Shown: one piece after another, positions 1 through 8,037 of the stretch | How the letters are laid out: every line of letters starts with the position of its first letter | How positions within the stretch are numbered: position 1 is the first letter of the stretch | Source: Chloroflexota bacterium | GTDB taxonomy: Bacteria > Chloroflexota > Dehalococcoidia > Dehalococcoidales > RBG-16-60-22 | NCBI GenBank assembly: GCA_016190585.1 | Contig: JACPQH010000103.1 | Coordinates: 1 to 35,671, forward strand | Direction of reading: 5' to 3' | DNA length: 35,671 nucleotides | The notes under the pieces: generated by a model | What the model was told of the DNA's origin: nothing | The model's input: the letters and a program-made list of their open reading frames with translations, nothing else | Databases searched by the model: none | Translations under genes and position numbers: made by a program

Positions 1-1274
1 ACACTTCCGCCACGAAGGAGCTTCGCGCCAGGGCGCAGGCCGCCCAGGACGCCGCCCGCCCCCTGGCCAACCTTCCCCCCGAGATAAAAAACCGGGCCCT
101 GGCGAAGGTGGCGGAGTTCCTGCACACCCGGCAGGCCGAGATTATCGCCGCCAACCGGCTTGATTACCAGGCGGCCGAGGCCGCCGGCATGGGCGCGGCC
201 ATGCTCGACCGCCTGATGCTGGACGCCGCCCGCCTCGAGGGCATGGCGAAGGACGTGATGACGGTGGCCGCGCTCCCCGACCCCGTCGGCGAGGTCTTCG
301 ACATGCGCACCCTGCCCAACGGGCTGCTGGTGGGACGGAAGCGCGTGCCCCTGGGGGTCGTCGCCGCCATCTACGAGAGCCGGCCCAATGTGACCGTCGA
401 CATCTTCTCGCTCTGCCTGAAATCCGGCAACGCCGTCATCCTGCGCGGCGGCAAGGAGGCCTTGAACTCGAACAGCGCCCTGGTCCGGCTGGTGCGGGCG
501 GCCTGCGAGAGCGCCGGCGTGCCGCGCGACGCGGTACAGTTCGTGGAAAATACCGACCACGCCCTGGTGAGCGAGATGGTCCACCTGAACGGCCTTATCG
601 ACCTGGTCATCCCCCGCGGCGGCGCCGGGCTTATCAGGTTCGTCAGCGAGAACGCCACCGTGCCGGTCGTCACCGGCGGCATCGGTGTCTGCCACCTGTA
701 TGTCGACCGCGCCGCCGATACAGAAAAGGCAACCGCCATCGCCTACAACGCCAAGGTACAGCGCCCCACCGTGTGCAACGCCCTGGACTGCGTGCTGGCG
801 CACAAGGATAGCGCGCCCCGCTGTCTCCCCGAGATAGCCGCCGCCTGGGCCAGGGCCGGGGTCGAGATACACGCCGACGAGCGCGCGCTGGCTATCCTCG
901 AAGGCAATCCGGCCCTCAAGCTCGTCCCGGCGGCGCCTGAAGACTGGGGCAAGGAGTTCCTGGCCCTGGTCGCCTCGGTCAAGGTAGTGGACTCCCTGGA
1001 CGAGGCCCTGGGGCACATCGCGCGCTACGGTTCCGGGCACTCTGAGGCCATCGTTACCGAGGAGTACGGCTCGGCGATGCGCTTCCTCAACGAGGTGGAC
1101 GCCGCCTGTGTTTATGTCAACGCCAGCACCCGCTTCACCGACGGCTCGCAGCTCGGGCTGGGGGCAGAGGTGGGCATCAGCACGCAGAAGATGCACGCTC
1201 GCGGCCCGATGGGGCTGAAAGAGCTGACCGCCTACAAGTGGATCATCTTCGGCAACGGGCAGGTCAGGGCGTAG
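1..1274 (+). CDS. proA: Gamma-glutamyl phosphate reductase, 5'-partial
   Basis: NADPH-dependent reduction of gamma-glutamyl phosphate to glutamate semialdehyde, the second step of proline synthesis in the cytoplasm. The reading frame is open from base 3 and already shows ProA-like sequence (KELRARAQ, then LPPEIKNRAL), so the true start lies upstream of the window and the GTG at 108 is internal. The aldehyde dehydrogenase-type fold is clear: cofactor-domain motif YESRPNVTVD, the RGGKEALNSN segment, and the catalytic cysteine in QRPTVCNALD at about base 775. The C-terminal motif FTDGSQLGLGAEVGIST is intact. It ends with TAG directly before a hairpin-repeat array. proB is probably upstream, but it is not visible. 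Confidence 0.96.
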   Translation, partial: TSATKELRARAQAAQDAARPLANLPPEIKNRALAKVAEFLHTRQAEIIAANRLDYQAAEAAGMGAAMLDRLMLDAARLEGMAKDVMTVAALPDPVGEVFDMRTLPNGLLVGRKRVPLGVVAAIYESRPNVTVDIFSLCLKSGNAVILRGGKEALNSNSALVRLVRAACESAGVPRDAVQFVENTDHALVSEMVHLNGLIDLVIPRGGAGLIRFVSENATVPVVTGGIGVCHLYVDRAADTEKATAIAYNAKVQRPTVCNALDCVLAHKDSAPRCLPEIAAAWARAGVEIHADERALAILEGNPALKLVPAAPEDWGKEFLALVASVKVVDSLDEALGHIARYGSGHSEAIVTEEYGSAMRFLNEVDAACVYVNASTRFTDGSQLGLGAEVGISTQKMHARGPMGLKELTAYKWIIFGNGQVRA

Positions 1275-1286
1275 ACGTTAATACCC

Positions 1287-1400
1287 ATTCCGTCGAAAGA
1301 CGGAATCCAGGCATACTTGGCTACCCCATTTGGTCTCCTGGATGCCGGTTGCCACCGGCATGGATGGATATTTACTGTCCATTCCGTCGAAACACGGAAT
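1287..1400. repeat. Hairpin repeat array, left part (A-B-A)
   Basis: Three short palindromes in fixed order. Type A, ATTCCGTCGAAAGACGGAAT, lies at 1287-1306: an 8-bp stem closed by a GAAA tetraloop. Type B, ATGCCGGTTGCCACCGGCAT, lies at 1342-1361: an 8-bp stem with loop TGCC. A second A copy at 1381-1400 has one changed base (GAAAC in place of GAAAG). A-to-A distance is 94 bp. The linker between A and B (about 1311-1340) is nearly identical to 1918-1948 in the right part, so the repeat unit is larger than the hairpins. It resembles REP/BIME-type intergenic elements and separates proA from the GIY-YIG gene. Confidence 0.85.
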
Positions 1401-1477
1401 CCAGGAGGCCTTACTGTCCGCTTGATTCTTAGATGCCCTTTTTCTGGGCCTGGAACATAGTGTGATAGGAATTAGAA

Positions 1478-1765
1478 ATGTTTGTTTACATTTTAGCCAG
1501 TAAAAGAAATGGGACGCTTTATGTTGGTGTCACCAATGACCTGCTACGAAGGGTATTTGAGCATAAAAACGACTTCGTCAGAGGTTTCACCGGTAAATAC
1601 AGGGTTCATGATCTGGTATACTTCGAGCTGCACGAAAGCCTCGAATCAGCAATCACCAGGGAGAAACAGATCAAGAAGTGGAGAAGGGAGTGGAAGGTCG
1701 AGCTAATTGAAAAACAGAATCCTTCTTGGAACGACCTCTATAACGGACTTATCAATTCGGGTTGA
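1478..1765 (+). CDS. Small GIY-YIG nuclease domain protein
   Basis: A 95-residue stand-alone GIY-YIG domain protein of the YhbQ/UPF0213 type. The two motif strands are VYILASK and TLYVGVTND, followed by LLRRVFEHK with the conserved arginine and histidine. The metal-binding glutamate is in ITREKQIKKWRREWK, and the conserved asparagine region is near PSWNDLY. These proteins are presumed metal-dependent DNA nucleases; the cellular role of the family is not settled. The ribosome site is weak (AGGA about 10 bases before ATG). The gene lies inside a hairpin-repeat array, with copies ending 78 bases before it and resuming 40 bases after it. It is less GC-rich than its neighbours, which fits acquisition together with the repeats. 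Confidence 0.88.
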   Translation: MFVYILASKRNGTLYVGVTNDLLRRVFEHKNDFVRGFTGKYRVHDLVYFELHESLESAITREKQIKKWRREWKVELIEKQNPSWNDLYNGLINSG

Positions 1766-1804
1766 TTCCTGTCCGGTATGCCGGATTCCCCCAGCATCAG
1801 GACA

Positions 1805-2007
1805 ATGTATTTTGCCGAAGGCGGAATACATGACTTAACGATCGGCATCCTGGATGCCGGTTGCCACCGGCATGAGATGGATATTTATTGTCCATTCCGT
1901 CGAAAGACGGAATCCAGGCACACTTGGCTACCCCATTTGGTATCCTGGATGCCGGTTGCCACCGGCATGGATGGATATTTACTGTCCATTCCGTCGAAAG
2001 ACGGAAT
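1805..2007. repeat. Hairpin repeat array, right part (C-B-A-B-A)
   Basis: First comes a distinct hairpin at 1805-1831: arms ATGTATTTTGCC and GGCGGAATACAT, 12 bp with two G-T pairs, loop GAA. Then type B hairpins at 1854-1873 and 1949-1968 alternate with type A hairpins at 1894-1913 and 1988-2007. B-to-B is 95 bp and A-to-A is 94 bp, the same period as in the left part. All four full A/B copies here are perfect palindromes. The array ends about 20 bases before the stop codon of rph, so it lies between the tail of the GIY-YIG gene and the tail of rph. Confidence 0.85.
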
Positions 2008-2027
2008 CCAGGTAGTACCCCCGGCGG

Positions 2028-2750
2028 CTAAATCCCCTTCAGGGCCTCTTCCTGGACCAGGAAAAGCTTCCTGATGCCCTTTTCGCCGAGCGCCAGCAGG
2101 GCGTCGACGCTCTCCTTGGAGAAGGGCTTGCCCTCGGCCGTACCCTGTATCTCGACGAACTCACCACGGCTCGTCATGACGACGTTGAAATCGACCGCAG
2201 CGTTGACGTCCTCGTCATAGCACAGGTCAAGCAGCAAGGTGTTGTTCACGATGCCCAGGCTGGTCGCCGCCACGGCGCTCTTCATGGGATTGGTGGATAT
2301 TATCCCCATGTTCACCATCGTTTTAAAGGCCTGGCGCAGCGCCACGTAAGCGCCGGTGACCGCCGCCGTCCGTGTCCCGCCGTCGGCCTGGAGCACGTCG
2401 CAGTCGACCATAAGCGTCCGCTCGCCCAGCGAGGGCAGGTCGATAACGGCGCGTAACGAACGCCCGATGAAGCGCTGGATTTCCTGGTTGCGGCCGCCTA
2501 CCCGCCCCAGCGTGGCATCGCGGGGACTCCGGGTAACGGTGGCGCGCGGCAGCATGGCGTACTCGGCGGTGACCCAGCCGGTGCCGGTGCCCTTAAGAAA
2601 GTTGGCTACCCTGCCCTCGACACTGACGGAGCACAGCACCCTGGTCCGGCCCACTTCCACCAGGGCCGAGCCCTCCGCAAACTTCTGTACGCCGGGCGTT
2701 ATCTTTACCGGGCGCATATCTTCCGGCACGCGGCCGTCAATTCTTTTCAA
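2028..2750 (-). CDS. rph: Ribonuclease PH
   Basis: Phosphorolytic 3'-5' exoribonuclease that trims tRNA 3' ends, normally as a hexamer in the cytoplasm. At 240 residues it has the full family length. Typical segments are RPVKITPGVQKFAEGS near the N-terminus, TEYAMLPRAT-type sequence (here TAEYAMLPRATVTRSPRD), GRNQEIQRFIGRSLRAV, and the phosphate/metal region DCDVLQADGGTRTAAVTGAY. The start is a TTG preceded by GGAAGG at a 6-base gap, and an extended -10 element lies further upstream. It is a single gene transcribed away from the alpha-mannosidase. Confidence 0.97.
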   Translation of the reverse strand: MKRIDGRVPEDMRPVKITPGVQKFAEGSALVEVGRTRVLCSVSVEGRVANFLKGTGTGWVTAEYAMLPRATVTRSPRDATLGRVGGRNQEIQRFIGRSLRAVIDLPSLGERTLMVDCDVLQADGGTRTAAVTGAYVALRQAFKTMVNMGIISTNPMKSAVAATSLGIVNNTLLLDLCYDEDVNAAVDFNVVMTSRGEFVEIQGTAEGKPFSKESVDALLALGEKGIRKLFLVQEEALKGI

Positions 2751-2775
2751 ACTATTACCTTCCTTTTCTCACCTG

Positions 2776-2784
2776 AGTATATCA
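2776..2784 (-). promoter_or_regulatory. Extended -10 promoter element for rph
   Basis: Minus-strand sequence TGATATACT matches the extended -10 pattern TGnTATAAT with one mismatch. It lies about 25 bases before the TTG start of rph in an AT-rich stretch. No good -35 is seen at 16-18 bases, as expected for extended -10 promoters. Transcription would start near 2769. Confidence 0.45.
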
Positions 2785-2914
2785 CAAAAGATATTAACAA
2801 AGTATAAAAAGAAGAGGCGCGGCGACAGCCCGCGCCGCCGTCACGTAGTCATGAACCGGACCCGGGTGGTGGGCCCATAGAAATCTTTATCATCTTTTAT
2901 AGCGTCATGCTAGA

Positions 2915-5698
2915 ATGTGGGTACAGGACAAAAGGGCGGGGTCTGATTTTTTGAACTCCCAATCAGCCGGGTACACGGTTCACGTAATATCGCACACGCA
3001 CTGGGACCGGGAGTGGTACCTGCCATTCCCCGGCTTCCAGGACAAGCTCGTCGAGGCGGTTGACCGGCTCCTGGCAATACTGGCCCGGAACCCATCCTAT
3101 ATCTTTCACCTGGACGGCCAGGTGGTGCTTCTGGAAGACTACCTGGCCAGGAAACCCGGCAACCGCGGCCTCCTGACCCGGTATATCGAGCAGGGCAACA
3201 TCGTCATCGGCCCGTGGTACGTCATGCCGGACGAGTTCCTGGTCAGCCCCGAGTCTCTCTACCGTAATCTCAGGCTGGGTATAAGCCTCGGCTCCCGTTT
3301 CGGGCCGGTGATGAAGATCGGCTACCTTCCGGACACCTTCGGCCATATCAGCCAGCTGGCCCAGCTACTGCGCCGGTACGGCATCAGCCGGGCGGTGGTC
3401 CGGCGCGGCATGACCGGCGCGCCGGAGAAGATCCGCAGCGAGTTCATCCTCGAAGCCCCGGACGGCTCCCGGGTGCTCTCATATTTCCTCGTCCACGGCT
3501 ATACCAACGCCAGGGCGCTCGGGATACCCAACAGGGCGCTGTCCTGGCTGTGCCGCCGGCTGCTATCGCTGCTGACCGGGCCGGCGTTTTCCGGGGACCG
3601 GACGAACGGCCTGAGGGACCACGTTTACCATTACCTCTCGTATCCGGCGACCTACTGGATTCTCCATTCCTTGGCGGCCCTGGAGGACTGCGCCAACCGG
3701 GAGGGGCTTGCCAGGAGGGAAACCGCCTCGCTGGCGCATTTCACGGCCGGCCGCGACCTGCTTTTTTTCAACGGGGGCGATCACCAGCCGCCGCGGGATA
3801 TCGCCGGAGACATCGAGGAGATAAACAGGCGCGGGGGAGACCGGTTACTCAAGCAGGACACCCTCGAAGGCTATTTCCGGTCGGTCGCGACAGACGATGC
3901 CGACCTGCCGGTCGTCCGCGGCGAGCTGAGGAGCAGTCACTATTCGCCCCTGTTATCGGGCACGCTATCGGCGAGGGTCTTCCTCAAGCAGACCAACCAC
4001 CGCATCGAGACGCTGGCGGAAAAATGGAGCTACCCCTGGGCCGCCATCGCGAGCCTGGTAACCGGGAAAAGCTACCCGCGCGAGAAACTTGAGGCTGCCA
4101 GCCGCCTTTATATCCAGAACCACGCCCACGATTCCATCTGCGGGTCAAGTATCAGCCAGGTGACGCGGGACATGACGCGCCGGTTTGACCGGGCGGAAGG
4201 CATGCTGCTGGAGGTGATGGAAGACAGCCTTAACACACTGACGGGCGGCCGGGCCGACGCGGCGCGCGTCCTGGACAAGGAACCCGCCCTGGCCGTCTTC
4301 AATCCAAGCCCGCACCCGCGCAGCGAGGTGGTGACCTTCCGCGCCGAGAACGCCGCCGGGCTGGTGGTGTGCGACGACCGGGGCGAACCGGCCCAATGCC
4401 AGACCGCCGGCCCCCAGGTGGAGTTCCTGGCGGAGTCCGTGCCGGCCCTAGGCTATAAGCTCTTTTATCCCCTCCCCAACGCGGGACCCGCGCTTCAGAC
4501 CCGGCAAGCCGCCTACCGCGGCGACGCCCTCGAGAACGAGCACCTTGTTCTCCGGGTGTTGGAGAACGGGACTTTCATGGTTACGCACAAAGCCAGCGGG
4601 CGCACCTATGGACCCCTGGGCTATTTCGAGGACGGGGGCGATGCCGGCGATACCTACAATTACGCCCCGCCGCGGGAGGACAGCGTCATTACCACCCTTG
4701 AGTCGAGGCCGCGTATCTCGCTGACCGGCACCGGCGCGCTGACGGCCGGCCTGAGAATCGAATACCGGCTGGACCTGCCAGAATCCCTCGGCATACGGGC
4801 CCGCTCAAGGCGCCGGAAGACGGCGCCAAACAGCATTGTCACGACGCTGACTCTGAAAAAGGCCTCCCCCCTGGTGCACATCCATACCGAGGTCAACAAC
4901 CGCTCCCGGGACCACCGACTGCGGGTCATATTCCCTACCGGTCTCAAGGCGGACAGGTGCTGCGCCGACGGACACTGGGATGTAATCACGCGGAGCGTTT
5001 GGCCCGAGCCTGAACTAGACAGGCAAGCTATCAAATCGGGCTGGTTCGACCCGGCGGCGGGCCAGGAAAGTGCGAGCCTGACACAGCCGCAGCGGCGGTT
5101 CGTGGACGTTAGCGACGGTTCCGGCGGGCTCGCGGTGATCAACCGCGGTCTCCCCGAATACGAGGTGAGACAGGACGGGGGCGCTACCATCGCGCTTACC
5201 CTGCTGCGCGGCGTCGGCTGGCTCTCACGGAGCGCCGTCGGCACGCGCCGGGGCTTCGCCGGCCCCGTGCGCAAGGCCGAGGACGCCCAGTGCCCGGGCA
5301 AATACAGCTTCGACTACGCCCTGATGCCCCATACCGGGGACTGGGAGCAGTCGGGAGCTTATATCGAGGCCGAGAATTTCAACGCGCCGTGCCGGGTGAG
5401 GTCCGTTCCCGCACCCGCTAGCCCGGCGCCGCCCGAGCGCGGCTTCCTCGAAGTAGCGCCGCGCTGCCTGATGCTGTCGGGCATGGAGCTTTCCGAGGCC
5501 GGCGAGCTTCTCGTAAGGGTCTACAACATCGGCGGGCGAGCGGTGCGAGGCAGTATCACGCCGAGTTTCACTCTTGAGAAAGCGGATATGGTGGATTTCA
5601 ACGAGAACCCGGTTAAAGAGGCTGCCGTGAAAGCCGGCAGCCTGGCTGTTGAGGCGCGAAGCCGGGAAGTAGTCATGCTCCGCCTGAAGCCGGGCTAG
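2915..5698 (+). CDS. Alpha-mannosidase, glycoside hydrolase family 38
   Basis: Zinc-dependent retaining exo-alpha-mannosidase of about 927 residues; no signal peptide is seen, so probably cytoplasmic glycan breakdown. The zinc motif HTHWDREW is at residues 27-34. The catalytic nucleophile is probably D140 in YLPDTFGH, with WYVMPDEFLVSPESL before it and the conserved NHAHDSICG near residue 407. The rest is the beta-rich C-terminal part of GH38. The ATG at 2915 has no ribosome site and sits on a -10-like TAGAAT, so TTG at 2951, preceded by a GGGCGGGG stretch, is a real alternative. It stands alone with no sugar transporter or other glycosidase beside it. Its last bases overlap the tail of the convergent DUF4342 gene. 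Confidence 0.93.
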   Translation: MWVQDKRAGSDFLNSQSAGYTVHVISHTHWDREWYLPFPGFQDKLVEAVDRLLAILARNPSYIFHLDGQVVLLEDYLARKPGNRGLLTRYIEQGNIVIGPWYVMPDEFLVSPESLYRNLRLGISLGSRFGPVMKIGYLPDTFGHISQLAQLLRRYGISRAVVRRGMTGAPEKIRSEFILEAPDGSRVLSYFLVHGYTNARALGIPNRALSWLCRRLLSLLTGPAFSGDRTNGLRDHVYHYLSYPATYWILHSLAALEDCANREGLARRETASLAHFTAGRDLLFFNGGDHQPPRDIAGDIEEINRRGGDRLLKQDTLEGYFRSVATDDADLPVVRGELRSSHYSPLLSGTLSARVFLKQTNHRIETLAEKWSYPWAAIASLVTGKSYPREKLEAASRLYIQNHAHDSICGSSISQVTRDMTRRFDRAEGMLLEVMEDSLNTLTGGRADAARVLDKEPALAVFNPSPHPRSEVVTFRAENAAGLVVCDDRGEPAQCQTAGPQVEFLAESVPALGYKLFYPLPNAGPALQTRQAAYRGDALENEHLVLRVLENGTFMVTHKASGRTYGPLGYFEDGGDAGDTYNYAPPREDSVITTLESRPRISLTGTGALTAGLRIEYRLDLPESLGIRARSRRRKTAPNSIVTTLTLKKASPLVHIHTEVNNRSRDHRLRVIFPTGLKADRCCADGHWDVITRSVWPEPELDRQAIKSGWFDPAAGQESASLTQPQRRFVDVSDGSGGLAVINRGLPEYEVRQDGGATIALTLLRGVGWLSRSAVGTRRGFAGPVRKAEDAQCPGKYSFDYALMPHTGDWEQSGAYIEAENFNAPCRVRSVPAPASPAPPERGFLEVAPRCLMLSGMELSEAGELLVRVYNIGGRAVRGSITPSFTLEKADMVDFNENPVKEAAVKAGSLAVEARSREVVMLRLKPG

Positions 5699-5946
5699 GA
5701 TTCCTCGGTCTTTTCGACCTCGACGGTGCACTCGGAGATCATGGTGGCGAAGGCGTTTATCGCTGCCATGACGGGGGCTTCCAGGGCGGTCGCCGGGGCG
5801 GCGGGGTCACCCACCGCGACCGGTATATCGAGCAGGTGCTTTTCCTCGCTGAGGAGGCAGATTCTCCTGGCATCCCCGCGGCTGGCAAGCTGTTTGACCG
5901 TTTCCACCAGACGTTTCCCGGGCACCTTTAGACGCTCTATAGCCAT
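5695..5946 (-). CDS. DUF4342 domain protein
   Basis: An 83-residue protein resembling the DUF4342 family: an N-terminal KVPGKRLVETVKQLASRGDARRI segment, EEKHLLDIPVAVG in the middle, and a hydrophobic stretch before the closing CTVEVEK. The family has no established function. The gene starts 57 bases downstream of the last gas vesicle operon gene on the same strand with no terminator seen, so read-through is possible. Nothing in its sequence ties it to gas vesicles. Its stop overlaps the tail of the alpha-mannosidase gene by 4 bases. Confidence 0.8.
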   Translation of the reverse strand: MAIERLKVPGKRLVETVKQLASRGDARRICLLSEEKHLLDIPVAVGDPAAPATALEAPVMAAINAFATMISECTVEVEKTEES

Positions 5947-6003
5947 GTCTCAGATTAACACAGCCGCCATTCAAAGACAATAAGCGGCGTAAAGAAGGCG
6001 GGT

Positions 6004-6693
6004 TCAGCCGGCAACCTGGACCGGGGCGGTAAGATACTCCGCAAGCTCCCGGAAAAGCCCCGGCTGCCGGCCGGGCTGCACCAGGAGATTGAGATAGCCT
6101 CTGACCATAGCAAGCTTTTTGACCTCTCTGACCGAAATCCCCGGCGGCAAACGGGATATAACGTCATGGTACGCCCCGATAAAAAGAACGCCGCGTCCAC
6201 CATGGCTTAGCTCGCCGGCGACTCTTCCGGCAATATAGGCGTCCCTTTCCCGTGTCAGCCGGACGAGGGCCCGCCGGTACCTGAGGGCGGCGGCCTCTCT
6301 CTCGCCGGGGGTCCGGGAATCACTAATATTGCGGAGGTAGTCCATTTCCTGCCTGACCGGCGCCGCCGCTTCGGTCGCCGCGATGACCGCGCCCCGCGCG
6401 ACGAGACCCTGGATTACGAGGAAGTTCGGGCTGCCCGCCGCGGCGCCTTCCCTGACAACGCGCTGGCCGGCATCGCCGCCGGCCACCAGACCGTCCTGGA
6501 AAACCACTAGCCCGGAGGCGTTTACCGAATCAAAGAACCGGGCGATTGATTGCCACAACCCGGCCACGGTCGCCCGGTGCCGCGCCCAGGTCTCCCCTCC
6601 GAGCAGCGTGACCGCCTTCCCCTCAAGACCCCGGGCCAGGGACCCCATATCCGGAGCGGCGTGAATTACCGGGACATACAGCAGGTCGCCCAC
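6004..6693 (-). CDS. Unassigned last gene of gas vesicle operon
   Basis: A 229-residue soluble protein that I cannot assign. An N-terminal region (DLLYVPVIHAAPDMGSLARGL) is followed by an alternating alpha/beta pattern. The C-terminal half has RERDAYIAGRVAGELSHGG and then VLFIGAYHDVISRLP. That arrangement loosely recalls the TraB/GumN and ChaN folds, where a conserved helix precedes a GAxH strand. This is only a resemblance, and catalytic function is not claimed. Its GTG start shares one base with the TAG stop of gvpO, so it is translationally coupled and belongs to the operon. It may act in vesicle assembly or be a passenger gene. Confidence 0.75.
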   Translation of the reverse strand: MGDLLYVPVIHAAPDMGSLARGLEGKAVTLLGGETWARHRATVAGLWQSIARFFDSVNASGLVVFQDGLVAGGDAGQRVVREGAAAGSPNFLVIQGLVARGAVIAATEAAAPVRQEMDYLRNISDSRTPGEREAAALRYRRALVRLTRERDAYIAGRVAGELSHGGRGVLFIGAYHDVISRLPPGISVREVKKLAMVRGYLNLLVQPGRQPGLFRELAEYLTAPVQVAG

Positions 6694-6950
6694 TAGGCGC
6701 TTTCCCCGGTGTCCCCCCGCTTGCGCAGCTTTTTACGCGCGAAATTGGTGATGTTACCCTCGCTGTCCAGGCGCACTTCGTACACGCCGAGGACGTCCAT
6801 GCAGTCCGGGATCGCCCGGCGCTCGAGCACCTCGAGACAGAGTATCCATTCGCCGTCCGACCGGCCGAAGCTGGTGATACCGTCAACCGGCGAGTTTGAC
6901 AGCAGGGTGAAATCGGCTTTGGCCCTCTCTATGATATCGTTCAGGTGCAT
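6693..6950 (-). CDS. gvpO: Gas vesicle protein GvpO
   Basis: An 85-residue protein with the GvpO signature: W35 followed by LCLEVLERRAIPDCMDVLGVYEVRLDSEG, which is the family pattern W-x-EVxE-xxRIPDxxDVLxxYEVxxDxxG, and a basic RKKLRKRG tail. GvpO is an accessory protein needed for vesicle formation in haloarchaea; its exact role is unclear. The ATG start lies inside the 3' end of the preceding gvpJ-like gene (10-base overlap), and its stop shares a base with the next start. Confidence 0.88.
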   Translation of the reverse strand: MHLNDIIERAKADFTLLSNSPVDGITSFGRSDGEWILCLEVLERRAIPDCMDVLGVYEVRLDSEGNITNFARKKLRKRGDTGESA

Positions 6951-7189
6951 ACCGCGTTCTCCTTCCTGGCCTCGGACCCGGTGTCAGCGCGCTGGGCCTC
7001 GGCCCAGTCGCTCCAGAGCCCGTACCTCAGCATCGTCTCAACGCCGGCCAGGGCGGCCCTGAGCTTGATGCCGAGCAACGGCACGCCGGATAAACCGATG
7101 ATGATATCGGCGTCCAGCACCAGCCCCTTGTCCAGCACGCGGTCCAGCAGGTCCACCAGCGTCGCCTGGGTATCACGCGACGGGATCAT
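6941..7189 (-). CDS. gvpJ: GvpA/GvpJ-family gas vesicle protein (second J-type)
   Basis: 82 residues from ATG 7189. That start is chosen because it has GGAGT 6 bases upstream and forms an ATGA overlap with the TGA stop of gvpL; the frame stays open to about 7246, but this extension is within gvpL. The core LVDLLDRVLDKGLVLDADIIIGLSGVPLLGIKLRAALAGVETMLRYG, interrupted here only for description, is the shared GvpA-fold helix-strand-strand-helix. The LDAD and SGVPLLG variants place it with the minor J/M/S members rather than the shell protein. Such minor proteins are thought to form nucleation complexes. The short acidic/basic tail is not conserved. Confidence 0.88.
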   Translation of the reverse strand: MIPSRDTQATLVDLLDRVLDKGLVLDADIIIGLSGVPLLGIKLRAALAGVETMLRYGLWSDWAEAQRADTGSEARKENAVCT

Positions 7190-8037
7190 GCCTGACTCCG
7201 TTCCAGCGCCGGCGAGGTCCGGCCGACGAAGGTATAAGGCGGCCACGGCCCGGAAAAATGCACGGAGAAGCCCTCCAGCCGGTTTATCATGTCCAGCTCC
7301 TCGCCCAGCTCGTTGACTGATTCGCGCGCCACGAGACAGGAAAGGTTCAGCAGCATCACTTTATCCTTGCCCATCTTCTTTATCTTGTCGAAAACGACCT
7401 CAACACAGAGCGGCCGTACCCTCCGGTACATATCCTGGAACCAACCGTCGGCCAGGCACCCCATCTCGGCGCGGAGCATCGTCTCCAGCCGCCGCCGGTA
7501 AAGGTAAGCCAGTCCGGGCGACATCACCTCTATCTGCGAGCGCACCGATTTAAGGTCTTCCTGCGCCATAAGCCTGACCCCGATGACGGCGGGGTCGTAA
7601 AATATCTGGAGGCCGTATTCGTCTTTGCCCCTCATGCGCTCCAGAAGGGCTTTAAGACGCGGGTAGTCTGCGCTCAGCCAGTCCGCCACGGCCGCGCCGG
7701 CCGGACCGCCGTCAGCGCCCCGGATGATGGTGTCAAAACCGAACGGTATCACCGTGTCGAACAGGGCACGCGCCTCGTCAAGGACTCCCTGGTGACTTTT
7801 CACCCACTCCCTCACGAGCTTCATATCCCAGGCGCTGTAGGGCTCCGCCGGGCAGTCGTGCACGACGGCCCCGATATCGGTGAAGGGGATGGTATAAACA
7901 CGGGTGTTGTTTATCCCCGGACCGGGCAGCGCTATCGGGCGGTCCATCGGGACCACGCCGTAGACGTAGCACCCGGCCAGGCCCGCCGTCGCCCTAGGAA
8001 TTCGCCGGTCCGGCGAGTCTATCTCTCTCATTTTCAC
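7186..8037 (-). CDS. gvpL: Gas vesicle protein GvpL/GvpF family
   Basis: 283 residues, GvpL/F family. It begins with the ferredoxin-like first domain after CYVYGVVP and ends with the diagnostic FSGPWPPYTFVG just before the C-terminus; the middle is helical. GvpF/L proteins bind GvpA and take part in early vesicle assembly. The GTG start has GGAAGGAG 6 bases upstream and lies 44 bases inside gvpK; an ATG two codons later has poorer spacing. The other copy in this operon is at 8949-9707, so naming F versus L is by position only. Its stop overlaps the next start as ATGA. Confidence 0.92.
   Translation of the reverse strand: MKMREIDSPDRRIPRATAGLAGCYVYGVVPMDRPIALPGPGINNTRVYTIPFTDIGAVVHDCPAEPYSAWDMKLVREWVKSHQGVLDEARALFDTVIPFGFDTIIRGADGGPAGAAVADWLSADYPRLKALLERMRGKDEYGLQIFYDPAVIGVRLMAQEDLKSVRSQIEVMSPGLAYLYRRRLETMLRAEMGCLADGWFQDMYRRVRPLCVEVVFDKIKKMGKDKVMLLNLSCLVARESVNELGEELDMINRLEGFSVHFSGPWPPYTFVGRTSPALERSQA

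Noticed and set aside
1287..2007. CRISPR array
   Set aside because: Palindromes recur at a steady period, but the sequences between them are also repeats, not unique spacers. Two hairpin types alternate, and no cas gene is present.
1778..2074. 98-residue plus-strand open frame
   Set aside because: It consists almost wholly of the hairpin repeats and the antisense end of rph; the protein is low in information and has no family.
2816..2836. Terminator-like GC hairpin between rph and the mannosidase
   Set aside because: GGCGCG/CGCGCC arms pair, but the genes are divergent here and no U-run is present, so no terminator role makes sense.
6941..7246. 101-residue form of the second gvpJ
   Set aside because: The first 19 residues lie within gvpL and are not GvpJ-like; ATG 7189 has a ribosome site and an ATGA overlap.
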